Positions 32,646 through 45,257 are shown, counted from the first letter of the stretch. The stretch is DNA of 64,000 bases from Streptomyces ruber (GCF_014648075.1 NZ_BMQK01000001.1:434001-498000); one strand, 5' to 3'. Notes: generated by a model not told the origin, from the letters alone. Program-made: numbers and translations.

Positions 32646-34346
32646 TCACGAGGGGTCGAGACCGTGGCTGCGGAACCAGGCCAGTGGATCTATCGCCGAA
32701 CCGCCGGCCGGCCGCACCTCGAAGTGCAGGTGGGGGCCGGTCGAGTTGCCGGAGTTGCCCGAGTAAGCGATCACGTCGCCGGCCTTCACCGACGTTCCCG
32801 AGGCGACGTTGTAGGTGGAGAGGTGGCAGTACCACGTCTCCGTGCCGTCCTTGGCGGTCACTATGACCATGTTCCCGTACGCGCTGTTCCACTGCGTGCG
32901 GACGGTTCCGTCGGTCGCCGCCATGACCGGCGTGCCGTACGACACGGGGAAGTCGATGCCGGTGTGCATGGACATCCAGTTGATGCCGGACTGCCCGTAG
33001 TAAGCGCTGAGGCCGTGCTGCGCCACCGGCAGCGCGAACTTCGGGCGCAGCCGCTCCTTGCGCGCGGCCTCTTCCGCCGCCCTCCTTTTCTCCAGCGCCT
33101 GCTGGGCCTTGAGGTCGATGCGCTCCTGGGTGCGGCTCGCCCGGTCGGCGAAGTCGTCGGCCCCGGCGGAGAGGCTCGCCAGCTGGGTGTCGAGCTTGTT
33201 GTTGGCGGTCGAGGGCTGCACCGGGGCGGCGTCCGAGGCGGTGGTCGCCGTCTCCTGGCCGTCGTCACCGGTCACGCCCACGGAGGCGGCGGCGATTCCC
33301 GCCACGCCCATGACACAGGCCGACGGCACGGCGATGGTCAGCAAGGCGGAACGCTTCGCCGGAGCGGTACGCCGCGTGGGGCCGCGTCGGCGTGAACGGC
33401 CCGCCGCCGCCCGCGCCGCCGCCCGGCCGGTGCCGGGGAGCGCGGTCTCGTCGGTACCGGCCGACACGATCTCTTCCTCGTCCACCGGAAGGTCGGAGCA
33501 GTCGTCGATGTGCGCGTAGGCGTCGACGTGCGGACCGTAGCCGCCCGCACCGCCGAACTCGCCCTCCATGTCGGCCGACCGCTCGTGGTCGTGGTCGTAG
33601 GGGGCGACGTGTTCGAAGGCCGCGGTGGCCTGCTGGTCGACTGCGTCGGGGGAGGAGTGGTCGTGCCGGAGCGCTCCGCCGGTGGAGCCGGCGGGGTGCT
33701 CGTAGGTGCCGGAGGTGGGTGCGCCGTCGCCGTTCCACTGCGTCGCGTCGTACGCGCCCGTGTCGAAGAGCTGGGTGCCCGTCCACTGCTGCGTCTGGTC
33801 GTGCTGCCCCAGTTCGCCGGCCTGGCCCAGGTGGTCGGCCTGCAGCCAGCCCTGGGCATCCCACTGACCGCTCACTTCGGGACCCGGCGCCTGCGCCGGA
33901 ATCTCGCCGAGGTGGTCGTAGCCGGTGTTCCACCCGGTGCTGTCGTAGGCGCCCGTGTCGTAACCGGCCTGGTGCGGGACGGCGTACGAGTCGTGGTCCA
34001 GCGTCTGGTGGCTGCCGGTCGACCACGGCGAGGCGTCGTACGAGCCCGTCGCGCCGTTCTCCTGCGTGGTGCCGTGGAGCGGGTCGGTCCCGTAGGCAGT
34101 GCCGGCTGAGGTGTCGAAGGAGCCGGTGTTGAAGGAACCGGTGTCGAACTGCCCGGTTTCGAACCCGCCCGGCGAGGTAACCGTGGGGTGTTGGCCGGTG
34201 TCAAAACCGGTGGCGTCGTAGCCGCCGTACGTGGTGAAGTCGCCGTACGGGGCTTCCTGGTGGCCGTACGACGCGTAGGGCGCCGAGGCCGCATCGGAAG
34301 CCGGGGCCGGGGATGTCCCTGTCCCCGACGCGTGACGGTCGTTCAC
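32646..34346 (-). CDS. Membrane-anchored M23 metallopeptidase with long repetitive N-terminal tail
   Basis: GTG 34346 (MNDRHASGTG) follows AGAGAAG. The 566-residue protein has an unusual first part of about 300 residues rich in Gly, Asp, Thr, Tyr and Gln with loose repeats such as FDTGSFNTG and YDTGAYDSTG. A basic stretch and one membrane helix (LLTIAVPSACVMGVAGIAAASVGV) follow, then a short coiled coil and a C-terminal M23 LytM-type domain with all zinc ligands: H461 and D465 (HTGID), and H541 of HLH (539-541), plus H508. The tail would be cytoplasmic and the peptidase outside, cutting peptidoglycan cross-links. Confidence 0.9.
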   Translation of the reverse strand: MNDRHASGTGTSPAPASDAASAPYASYGHQEAPYGDFTTYGGYDATGFDTGQHPTVTSPGGFETGQFDTGSFNTGSFDTSAGTAYGTDPLHGTTQENGATGSYDASPWSTGSHQTLDHDSYAVPHQAGYDTGAYDSTGWNTGYDHLGEIPAQAPGPEVSGQWDAQGWLQADHLGQAGELGQHDQTQQWTGTQLFDTGAYDATQWNGDGAPTSGTYEHPAGSTGGALRHDHSSPDAVDQQATAAFEHVAPYDHDHERSADMEGEFGGAGGYGPHVDAYAHIDDCSDLPVDEEEIVSAGTDETALPGTGRAAARAAAGRSRRRGPTRRTAPAKRSALLTIAVPSACVMGVAGIAAASVGVTGDDGQETATTASDAAPVQPSTANNKLDTQLASLSAGADDFADRASRTQERIDLKAQQALEKRRAAEEAARKERLRPKFALPVAQHGLSAYYGQSGINWMSMHTGIDFPVSYGTPVMAATDGTVRTQWNSAYGNMVIVTAKDGTETWYCHLSTYNVASGTSVKAGDVIAYSGNSGNSTGPHLHFEVRPAGGSAIDPLAWFRSHGLDPS

Positions 34347-34394
34347 CAACTTCTCTTTCGCCTCGACAACAGGGGCTGGCAGAGCAGTGCGGCG

Positions 34395-34424
34395 ACTGTA
34401 CCCGGCGGTATGCGGGCGCGACAA
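34395..34424 (-). promoter_or_regulatory. Promoter of the M23 peptidase gene
   Basis: On the minus strand TTGTCG (34424-34419) and TACAGT (34400-34395) are 18 bases apart, about 50 bases before the GTG start. Confidence 0.55.
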
Positions 34425-34577
34425 TCTTCAACCGGTTTCGCGCCTCCAGGAAAGGGGCATTCGAGCGTCTTTCGGCGCTCTCCGTATACATCTTTGGCCT
34501 TGCGTTCGAGGCGTGTTCGATTAGCTGTGCCTGTGAGTTGGTCACCGGGGCGGTACCCGCCCGCCGGCGTGCGGTGG

Positions 34578-35489
34578 TCAGGCCACGGTGAGTCCGCCTG
34601 TGCCGGGTTCCGCCTTCCGGGCGGCCCCGCCGACCGGCGTGCCGGATGTCTGGTGGAGGTCGAGAGCCTGCCGTATGCCGGTGGCCACGGCGGGGTGCAC
34701 AGGCAGGGCGAGATGTCCGATGCCGCTCACCCGGACGTTCTGCACCATCAGGTCGGGGTGGTCGATGGAAGCGGATTCCAGTGGATCCATCAGGTGATCG
34801 AGATCGCTCCAGAACGCCACGAAGTGCGTACGACAGCCGGGCGCCGACTGCCGCAGCTCCTCGAGCAGGGCGGAGCCCGGCCGCATCTGGCGAACGATCG
34901 GGTGCGCATTGGCCAAGGGCGCGACACGGGTGCCCGCGTGCGGGGTGCCGAGCGTGACGAGGGTGCGGACGCGGAGGTCGCCGCCGAGCCGCTGCACGTA
35001 GTACCGCGCTATCAGCCCGCCCAGGCTGTGCCCCACGATGTCGACCCGGTCGTGGCCCGTCCGCTCGCAGATGTCTGCTATGTGCCGGCCGAGCAGCTCG
35101 GCGGCGGTGCGGATGTCGCAGGTGAGGGGCGAGTAGTTGAGCGACTCGATCTGCCGGCGGCCGTGCTGTGCGAGCGAGCGGCGCAGCAGGACGAACACGG
35201 AGCGGTTGTCTATGAAGCCGTGGAGCAGGACGACCGGGGGCCTGGTCCCGGTCGGCAGCGGAGCGGCGTCCGCCGGCAGCGGCTCGGTGCCCGGCCTGCG
35301 CTCCTGGATGATCCCGGACGGGTACAGGAGCAGATGACCCGCGAGGATCGCGAACTCCAGTGCCGTCGCTTTCAGCAGGGCCATCGAGAGTCCCGCGAGT
35401 CTGCCGGGAAGCTGGGGGAGGCCGGGGAACCCGGGTAACCGGCCTTCGCAGAACGGCAGAAAGGGCAAGGCTGCCCGGGTGACCTTCAT
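34578..35489 (-). CDS. Lipase/esterase-like alpha/beta hydrolase
   Basis: ATG 35489 begins a 303-residue protein with an amphipathic N-terminus, possibly one membrane-associated helix (LSMALLKATALEFAILAGHLLLYPSG), then an alpha/beta hydrolase: PPVVLLHGFIDNRSVF (oxyanion loop), nucleophile serine in IVGHSLGGLIARYY, and an aspartate and histidine near SDLDHLMDP and SGIGHLALP. The pattern matches bacterial triacylglycerol lipases of the LipA/EstA type. The substrate is unknown. It lies upstream of, and in the same direction as, the M23 gene but that gene has its own promoter. Confidence 0.83.
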   Translation of the reverse strand: MKVTRAALPFLPFCEGRLPGFPGLPQLPGRLAGLSMALLKATALEFAILAGHLLLYPSGIIQERRPGTEPLPADAAPLPTGTRPPVVLLHGFIDNRSVFVLLRRSLAQHGRRQIESLNYSPLTCDIRTAAELLGRHIADICERTGHDRVDIVGHSLGGLIARYYVQRLGGDLRVRTLVTLGTPHAGTRVAPLANAHPIVRQMRPGSALLEELRQSAPGCRTHFVAFWSDLDHLMDPLESASIDHPDLMVQNVRVSGIGHLALPVHPAVATGIRQALDLHQTSGTPVGGAARKAEPGTGGLTVA

Positions 35490-36087
35490 GGCCGACCTCC
35501 CGTCGGCACGCGGGAGGACTCCTCTGTCCCCCGTGTGCGCTCATGGTGAACCGTGTCGGAGGTGGGCGACGGTGCGAGTGCGGCGTACATGACGCGTGAG
35601 ACGTCAGTGACGCGACGACGGCCCCTGTCCTCCTGGTGAGGCGGCGCCTCGCCGTCTTCACGGCTCTGGACGGCTCCGCCACCGGACGAACGTGGGTCCC
35701 CGCTTTCGTGCTCGTGCCATCGCCGAAGCGCCCCACCACTGTCGCCTCCCGCAGGCGGTGCGGTGGTGCGGCCACCTCGTGGCGGCTCTCCTTGCACACC
35801 CTCCGGTCGTGGCGCCCGCTCCACGGTTCCGTGCGGCAGGTATGCCGTCGATCCCCGCGACGCGTGTGCCGCGGGAACTCGGAACGGTGCGCGGCGAACG
35901 TGTCCCACGTGTGATTTCCCCCTCGCTCTCCGCCGCGAAACTGCCGGTTGCGGGATGCTGGCGATAACGTTCGTTCACTTCCCCGGCCGCGCGGTGCGGG
36001 CCCCGTGTCCGCGACGCGTCCAGCTCGGTGGGGGACGTTGGAAGCGGTACGGGTACGGGGTGGTGTAGTCGTCGCATGGAGGCAGTG
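35490..36087. other. Intergenic region between lipase-like gene and icmB
   Basis: Nearly 600 bases between divergent genes with no frame that looks real; candidates are Arg/Pro-rich. GATAACGTTCGTTCAC near 35963-35978 is a local AT-richer block that might be a promoter element. Nothing else was recognised. Confidence 0.45.
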
Positions 36088-36500
<413 letters not shown>

Positions 36501-36504
<4 letters not shown>

Positions 36505-36530
36505 CCGGGCGGTCCGCGGCGTCCGGTCAC
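36501..36530 (+). terminator. Hairpin at the icmB stop codon
   Basis: GTGACCGG and CCGGTCAC form an 8-bp perfect stem around 14 bases. The icmB TGA lies in the first arm. Confidence 0.4.
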
Positions 36531-36631
36531 AGCGCCACAGCGCCACGGCTCCGCGGGGCCAAGGCCCTCGGTGACGTATGCCGGGGGCCGTCCTCGACCG
36601 GGCTCACACCACCGGTTCAGGTACGACCGGG

Positions 36632-38254
36632 TCATGGCGCGGACAGCTCCTGCCACATGGTGGCGCGCAGGCGCAGCGTCGTGACGAGGCGCTGGAACGC
36701 CTCCGACCAATACCCGCCGGCTCCCGGAGACGCGCCCTCCACCTCCTCGGGCACGGCGGTGAGCGCGTCCAGCCGCGCGGCCTCCGAGGGGTCGAGGCAC
36801 CGTTCGGCCAGTCCCATCACCCCACTGAAGCTCCAGGGGTAACTACCGGCGTCCCTCGCGATGTTCAGCGCGTCCACCACCGCGCGCCCCAGTGCCGGGG
36901 ACCACGGCACCGTACAGACCCCGAGCAACTGGAACGCCTCCGACAGACCATGGGCCGCGATGAACCCCGCCACCCACGCCGACCGCTCGTCCGTGCCCAG
37001 CGTCGCCAGGAGTTTCGCCCGCTCGGCCAGCGACACGGCCCCGGGACCGGCGGCCTGCGGCACGGACGGTTCCCCCAGCAGGGCCTTCGACCAGCCGGCA
37101 TCGCGCTGCCGGACCGCCGCCCGGCACCAGGCGGCGTGCAGCTCGCCCTGCCAGTCGTCCGCCACCGGCAGTGCGACGATCTCCTCCGGAGTGCGCCCGC
37201 CGAGCCATGCCGACCAGGATCCGAGTGGCGCAGCCTCCACCAACTGGCCGAGCCACCAGGACCGTTCCCCGCGACCTGCCGGCGCCTTGACCACCACACC
37301 GTCGCGTTCCATGCCCGCGTCGCACTCGTGCGGCGGCTCGACCGTGATCACGGGGCCGCTTCGGGTGTGGTCGACGGCCACGCACGATCCCGCGCGAGCG
37401 GCCATCCGTGCGGCGAGCGCCGAACCCGGCAGCGCGGAGAGCAGCTCCGCGGCGGTGGCCCGTACGTTCCGGCTGCGGTCGGTCAGGGAGCGTTCCAGGA
37501 AGGGTTCGTCCTCCGCTCCGAGCCGGGTCCGCAGCGTGTCGAGGAACATCAGCCTGTCCTCGGCCCGCTCCGTCGCCCATGTGCTCTCCAGCAACTCCCG
37601 TGCCGCGTCCGGCTCCTTGGCCCGCATCGCCGCCAGCAGGGCGACGCGTTCGGTGAACAGCCCCTCCTCCCACAGCTTCCGGGCCCGGTCGGCGTCCCGG
37701 TGGTCCGGCAGCCCGGTGCCTCCGCCCGGCGCGGCCCGCAGCGCGAAGCGCCAGTCCGGGTTCAGCCGGGCCAGCCACAGTGCGCGCGGTCCCGCGAACG
37801 TCAGCACAGCCGGACGCAGGTCGGTACGGCCCCGGGCCGCGTCCAGCAGCGCGGGCAGCGCCTCGGACGGGGCCGCGTAACCGCGCGCGTTGGCCGACGC
37901 CAGCCATTGCGGCAGCAGTTCCATCAGGTCGGGAGCCGTGCCTCTGCGGCCGCCGCTCCCCGTGCCCGGCCGGTCGGCCAGGAGCAACGCCAGCCTGCGC
38001 GCGGCGGCCGGCGGGAGCGGTGGCCGCGCATCCTCGGCCGCGGGCTCCGGCCGCGCCGCCGCCGGGGCCGGCCGCAGGCCCGCCCTGCGCCGCACGGTCT
38101 CCACGGCCGCGGCGTCCAGCAACGCCACGGGTGCGTCCTGCCCGGCCGCGAGCCCGGGAACCGGCCGCCGGTCCGTGCCCAGCAGCGCCACGGTGACGAG
38201 TTCCTCCCAGAAGTTCCCGTCCCGCGACTTCGGGAGGGTGGTGTTGCCGCTCAT
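36632..38254 (-). CDS. DUF5691 domain protein of the MoxR/VWA-linked cluster
   Basis: ATG 38254 (MSGNTTLPKS) has GGAAGGA upstream. The 540-residue protein opens with WEELVTVALLGTDRRP, typical of DUF5691, followed by alpha-helical sequence with HEAT-like character (RARKLWEEGLFTERVALLAAMRAKEPDAARELLEST and LEARSLTDRSRNVRATAAELLSALPGS). No catalytic motif is visible. It is the downstream gene of the minus-strand arm, behind the SWIM protein, and faces the MoxR-DUF5682-VWA arm. A scaffold or adaptor role is inference from the helical repeats and context. Confidence 0.82.
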   Translation of the reverse strand: MSGNTTLPKSRDGNFWEELVTVALLGTDRRPVPGLAAGQDAPVALLDAAAVETVRRRAGLRPAPAAARPEPAAEDARPPLPPAAARRLALLLADRPGTGSGGRRGTAPDLMELLPQWLASANARGYAAPSEALPALLDAARGRTDLRPAVLTFAGPRALWLARLNPDWRFALRAAPGGGTGLPDHRDADRARKLWEEGLFTERVALLAAMRAKEPDAARELLESTWATERAEDRLMFLDTLRTRLGAEDEPFLERSLTDRSRNVRATAAELLSALPGSALAARMAARAGSCVAVDHTRSGPVITVEPPHECDAGMERDGVVVKAPAGRGERSWWLGQLVEAAPLGSWSAWLGGRTPEEIVALPVADDWQGELHAAWCRAAVRQRDAGWSKALLGEPSVPQAAGPGAVSLAERAKLLATLGTDERSAWVAGFIAAHGLSEAFQLLGVCTVPWSPALGRAVVDALNIARDAGSYPWSFSGVMGLAERCLDPSEAARLDALTAVPEEVEGASPGAGGYWSEAFQRLVTTLRLRATMWQELSAP

Positions 38255-38273
38255 GAGGGTCCTTCCCCCTTGT

Positions 38274-38320
38274 CGGTGATCGGTGATCGGTGATCGGTGA
38301 TCGGTGATCGGTGATCGGTG
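38274..38320 (-). repeat. CGGTGAT heptamer tandem array
   Basis: Six perfect CGGTGAT units and a partial seventh lie 20 bases upstream of the DUF5691 start, in the leader or spacer after the SWIM gene. A 7-bp unit is not a multiple of three, so it is non-coding. Confidence 0.95.
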
Positions 38321-38352
38321 GCCGGCGAGTCGGCTGGCTGATCGGTCGCGAT

Positions 38353-38387
38353 GGGCGGGGCGGGTCCCGGAGAAGCTCGCCCCGCCC
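38353..38387 (-). terminator. GC-rich hairpin between SWIM and DUF5691 genes
   Basis: GGGCGGGGCG and CGCCCCGCCC form a perfect 10-bp stem around 15 bases. It could attenuate transcription between the two minus-strand genes. Confidence 0.45.
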
Positions 38388-38447
38388 CCATGGCACCGTT
38401 CCGCCGGTGGACGCCAGATGCTCAGCGTCCTCGGGAGCGGCCGTGCC

Positions 38448-39803
38448 TCAGCACACCCCCACCGCCCTCCCCTCTCCTTCCGGCCAGGCCGTGAGCGGTG
38501 TGAAGCCTCGGTGCCCCACTTCTCCGAACACCGTGACGGGGGCACCGCCGGAGAGGGCGACGAGGCGCCACAACCTCGGCCGCGAACGGGCCGCGGGCGT
38601 CAGAGGCAGGGCCAGGTCGCCGTCCGCGTCCGCCAGCTGCCACGCGTCGCCGTCCGGAGTCGGTATCACCCGGCTGAGAACGACCGGGACGGAGTCCAGC
38701 CACGGGTCGTCGCGCAGGGCGTCGCCGTAACGGGCCGTCGCCTCCGCCGGGGACACTCCCGGCGGTCGCCGTTCCGTCGGCTCGGGAGCCGAGAACCACT
38801 CACCCAGCGCGCCGCGCAGCTGTCCCGCTCCCGGGTAGGCCGATACCTCCGCGTCGAAGGCCAGGCCCACCGGAAGGGACAGCTCCGGTGCCCGGCCGGC
38901 CGCTCCGTAGGAGAGCAGCAGCGCCGTGCGGCCGGATCCGGTGCCGTACAGCCAGATCCGCCGGGTCGTCAGGCGGGCGTCCGCCGTGTCGTACTGGGCG
39001 AGGACCAGCCACCGGTCGCGCACCGGCGGGCCCTCCGGCGAGCCGGCGAGCCCCACCCGCGCACGTACCGTGGCCGCGAGGCCGTCCGGGAGCCGATCGC
39101 GCCGCAGCCACCCCTGGTCGAGCAGGTGGAGCAACGCGCACTCCTCCAGCAGCCGCACCGGCCAGCCGGCCCCCGAGCCCGGTACGGCCCCCAGCTCCCT
39201 CACCCGGGCGGCGAGGCCCGGTGCCTGCGCGTCGACCATGCGGGCCGCCGCCTCGTCCCACAGTCCGTAACCGGCCTGCTCGGCCCCCGCCAGGCCGCCC
39301 CGCAGCAGGTCGGTGAGCCGCTGCTCCAGCTCGGTCGCCCCCGCCGTGATCCGCTCGGCGCGCCGCTCCGCCCGGCGGCGCGCCGCCTCCGGGTCACCAG
39401 GCGCAGCCCCAGATGCCGCGCCCGTCGTCGTCCTCCGGGCCCCGGCGCGCTGCCTTCGGCCGGACAGCCACTGCTCCGCCCAGTCCGGCGCCTGCGCACG
39501 CGGCACCACGGTGTCCCCGCCCGCCCAGAGCAACAGCAGCCCCAACGCGTGCTTGCACGGGAACTTGCGGCTCGGGCAACTGCACTTGTACGCGGGCCCG
39601 CCGGCGTCCGCGACGTCGATGACCGTCTGATACGGCTTGCTGCCACTGCCTTTGCACAGTCCCCACACTGCCCCCTCGTCCGAACTGCCCGCCTCCGACC
39701 ACGGCCCGGCTGCGCCGAGTTTGCTTCCCGCTTTGCGTGACGCTGCGTCAGGCGCCAGTGCCAGCACCTGCTCAGCCGTCCAGCGCACCCCCTGCTGAGT
39801 CAT
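38448..39803 (-). CDS. SWIM zinc-finger protein of the MoxR/VWA-linked cluster
   Basis: ATG 39803 (MTQQGVRWTA) gives 451 residues. The SWIM signature CxC-x6-CxH is intact: C74, C76, C83, H85 in YKCSCPSRKFPCKHALGLLLL. The rest is a long alpha-helical region (ARRRAERRAERI... then ARVRELGAVPG...) and a beta-rich C-terminal half (RWLVLAQYDTADARLTTRRIWL, ALLLSYGAAG) of no named fold. SWIM fingers bind DNA or protein. It resembles the E. coli YehQ-type gene by position and domain. TACCTT at 39811-39816 ends 7 bases before the ATG, so the mRNA is probably leaderless. Confidence 0.87.
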   Translation of the reverse strand: MTQQGVRWTAEQVLALAPDAASRKAGSKLGAAGPWSEAGSSDEGAVWGLCKGSGSKPYQTVIDVADAGGPAYKCSCPSRKFPCKHALGLLLLWAGGDTVVPRAQAPDWAEQWLSGRRQRAGARRTTTGAASGAAPGDPEAARRRAERRAERITAGATELEQRLTDLLRGGLAGAEQAGYGLWDEAAARMVDAQAPGLAARVRELGAVPGSGAGWPVRLLEECALLHLLDQGWLRRDRLPDGLAATVRARVGLAGSPEGPPVRDRWLVLAQYDTADARLTTRRIWLYGTGSGRTALLLSYGAAGRAPELSLPVGLAFDAEVSAYPGAGQLRGALGEWFSAPEPTERRPPGVSPAEATARYGDALRDDPWLDSVPVVLSRVIPTPDGDAWQLADADGDLALPLTPAARSRPRLWRLVALSGGAPVTVFGEVGHRGFTPLTAWPEGEGRAVGVC

Positions 39804-39810
39804 GTCCCCG

Positions 39811-39881
39811 AAGGTAGGACCCACCACTGACAATTGACCTCGGCTGAGCTGTTTCCGCAGGTCAGCACGCGTTGTCAGTGG
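39811..39881. promoter_or_regulatory. Divergent promoter with paired inverted sites, SWIM / MoxR
   Basis: CCACTGACAA (39824-39833) and its exact complement TTGTCAGTGG (39872-39881) are 38 bases apart. Between and around them are a plus-strand -35-like TTGACC (39834-39839) and, for the minus strand, TACCTT (39816-39811). The pair could be an operator that controls both arms. Confidence 0.5.
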
Positions 39882-39946
39882 CGTGGTGCACGGTGGACAC
39901 CAGATCCGAAGCGGCCGACCAGGCCGAGCTGGAGGGGGACTCCGTC

Positions 39947-41142
39947 ATGCCTGTTTCCGTGGACCCGACGACCGTCGACGACGACCGCAACCAGTCCGCG
40001 TCCGCGAACGCGCCCGCGGGACCGGACGCGCACACGAGCGGGCACGCCGCCGCGGCGGAAGCGCCGGCCGAAGCGCTGCGTCCGCACGCCGAGGACGCCT
40101 TCGCGGCCGAGCTCGCCGCGCTGGCCGCACAGGACGACCGGCCGCGCCCGGCCCGCTGGAAGCTCTCACCGTGGGCCGTGGCCACCTACCTGCTCGGCGG
40201 CACCCTGCCCGACGGCACGGTGATCACACCGAAGTACGTGGGCCCGCGCCGCATCGTCGAGGTTGCCGTCACCACCCTCGCCACCGACCGCGCCCTGCTC
40301 CTGCTCGGTGTGCCGGGCACTGCCAAGACCTGGGTGTCCGAGCATCTGGCCGCGGCGGTCAGCGGTGACTCCACGCTGCTCGTGCAGGGCACGGCGGGCA
40401 CGCCGGAGGAGGCGATCCGCTACGGATGGAACTACGCGCGGCTGCTCGCCCACGGACCGAGCCGCGACGCGCTGGTACCGAGCCCGGTCATGCGGGCGAT
40501 GGCCGAGGGGATGACGGCCCGGGTGGAGGAGCTCACCCGCATTCCGGCGGACGTCCAGGACACGTTGATCACGATCCTGTCCGAGAAGACGCTGCCGATA
40601 CCGGAGCTGGGGCAGGAAGTGCAGGCCGTGCGCGGCTTCAACCTGATCGCCACGGCGAACGACCGCGACCGCGGAGTGAACGACCTGTCGAGCGCCCTGC
40701 GCCGCCGTTTCAACACCGTGGTGCTGCCGCTGCCGGAAAGCACTGACGCCGAGGTCGACATCGTCTCGCGCCGCGTCGACCAGATCGGCCGCTCGCTCGA
40801 CCTGCCGACGGCACCCGACGGCATCGACGAGATCCGCCGTGTCGTCACGGTCTTCCGCGAGCTGCGGGACGGGATGACGACCGACGGCCGTACGAAACTG
40901 AAGTCGCCGAGCGGCACCCTGTCCACCGCCGAGGCCATCTCCGTCGTCACCAACGGGCTGGCACTGGCTGCCCACTTCGGGGACGGAGTGCTGCGCGCCT
41001 CCGACGTGGCCGCCGGCATTCTCGGCGCCGTGGTCCGCGACCCGGCGGCCGACCGCGTCATCTGGCAGGAGTACCTGGAGGCGGTCGTCCGCGAGCGCGA
41101 CGGCTGGACGGACTTCTACCGGGCGTGCCGGGAGGTCGGCGC

Positions 41143-41146
<4 letters not shown>
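39947..41146 (+). CDS. MoxR-family AAA+ ATPase
   Basis: ATG 39947 has GGAGGGGGA upstream. After an Ala/Asp-rich N-terminus of about 80 residues, the 399-residue protein is a MoxR AAA+ module: Walker A GVPGTAKT (121-128), Walker B region with VEELTRIPADVQDTLITILSEK, sensor 1 in FNLIATANDRDRGVNDLSSALRRRFN including the arginine finger stretch, and a C-terminal lid. MoxR ATPases work as chaperones with VWA partners, loading metal or remodelling a target complex. The VWA gene 2.6 kb downstream and the tight GTGA overlap with DUF5682 make these three one unit. Confidence 0.92.
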
Positions 41147-43736
<2,590 letters not shown>

Positions 43737-43740
<4 letters not shown>

Positions 43741-44918
43741 GTACGGGTGCGGAAGTGGTGAGCCGGGTGAAGGAGGCCGCCGACGAGAGACTGCGGCGCT
43801 GGCGGCTCGTGCTCGGGGGAGACACGGCCGACGGGACGGGGCACGCGCTCTCCGGACGGGACGCCGCCATGGACGGGGCGCTCGCCGCGCTCTACGGGAA
43901 GGGGGACAGGCCGCAGAGCGGACGGGACCGTTCGGCGGGGCTCGGGGCGTCGGCGCCCTCGGTCGCGCGTTGGCTGGGCGACATCCGGACGTACTTCCCG
44001 TCCTCCGTCGTACAGGTCATGCAGCGTGACGCCATCGACCGGCTCGGGCTGTCCACGCTGCTGCTGGAGCCGGAGATGCTGGAGGCGGTGGAGGCCGACG
44101 TCCACCTGGTCGGCACGCTGCTCTCCCTGAACAAGGCGATGCCGGAGACGACCAGGGAGACCGCCCGGGCCGTCGTGCGCAAGGTCGTCGAGGACCTGGA
44201 GAAGCGGCTCGCCACCCGGACCCGGGCCACGCTCACCGGTGCTCTGGACCGCAGCGCGCGGATCAGCCGGCCACGCCACCGCGACATCGACTGGAACCGC
44301 ACGATCGCGGCCAATCTGAAGAACTACCTGCCGGAGTACCGGACGGTGGTGCCGGAGCGGCTCATCGGGTACGGGCGGGCCTCGCAGTCGGTGAAGAAGG
44401 AGGTCGTCCTCTGTATCGACCAGTCGGGGTCGATGGCGGCGTCCGTGGTCTACGCGTCGGTCTTCGGCGCCGTCCTCGCCTCGATGCGGTCCATCAGCAC
44501 CCGGCTCGTCGTCTTCGACACGGCGGTCGTCGACCTGACGGACCAGCTGGACGACCCGGTCGACGTCCTCTTCGGCACCCAGCTCGGCGGCGGCACGGAC
44601 ATCAACCGGGCGCTGGCGTACTGCCAGTCGCAGATCACCCGGCCGGCGGAGACGGTGGTGGTGCTGATCAGCGACCTGTACGAGGGCGGGATACGGGACG
44701 AGATGCTGAAGCGGGTGGCGGCGATGCAGGCGTCGGGGGTGCAGTTCGTGACGCTGCTCGCGCTCTCCGACGAGGGGGCGCCCGCCTACGACCGGGAGCA
44801 CGCGGCGGCGCTCGCGGCCCTGGGCACGCCGGCGTTCGCCTGTACGCCCGAGCTCTTCCCCGAGGTGATGGCCGCGGCCATCGAGAAGCGGCCGTTGCCG
44901 ATACCGGACAGCGCGTGA
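43737..44918 (+). CDS. VWA domain protein of the MoxR/VWA cluster
   Basis: ATG 43737 overlaps the DUF5682 stop codon. The 393-residue protein has a helical N-terminal half and a C-terminal von Willebrand A domain with a complete MIDAS: D228, S230 and S232 in CIDQSGSM, plus GGTDINRAL and SDLYEGG for the distal ligands. MIDAS VWA proteins bind metal and a partner acid residue, typically working with a MoxR ATPase. Genes yehL (MoxR), yehM (DUF5682) and yehP (VWA) of E. coli have the same three parts. A terminator follows the gene. Confidence 0.92.
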
Positions 44919-44937
44919 ACGGGGGTGGGAGGCGCGG

Positions 44938-44971
44938 GTGACACCCCGTGCCGCCCGGCACGGGGTGTCAC
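44938..44971 (+). terminator. Terminator of the MoxR-DUF5682-VWA operon
   Basis: A 16-bp palindromic stem (44938-44953 with 44956-44971, effectively a 4-base loop) lies 20 bases after the VWA stop codon. Confidence 0.85.
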
Positions 44972-45061
44972 GGGGAGCGGACGTGCCGCGAGCACCCGCG
45001 GGGGTACGAAACACTCCAAGCCCGTACGAGTCCGCACGAGGCTCCGCCGCGGAAGGCACCA

Positions 45062-45077
45062 TGTGACAGGTATCACC
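45062..45077 (+). promoter_or_regulatory. Crp-like site upstream of sucCD
   Basis: TGTGA-N6-TCACC at 45062-45077 matches the Crp half-sites at nine of ten positions. A possible promoter (TTTAGA near 45098, GATAAC/TAACCT near 45120) lies just downstream. Confidence 0.5.
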
Positions 45078-45257
45078 GCTCAGGTGTGATCCGTGATTTA
45101 GACCCCCTCCTCCGGCGGCGATAACCTGCGAGGCGGACATGCCGCGCGCTCGGACACCGTGTGCGCACCCCTTGTGACAGAGCGGACGTCACGTTGCCCT
45201 TCGCGGCACGCCCACGCACCCAACGAACCGCTAGATCACTGATAGGGACGGACGCGC

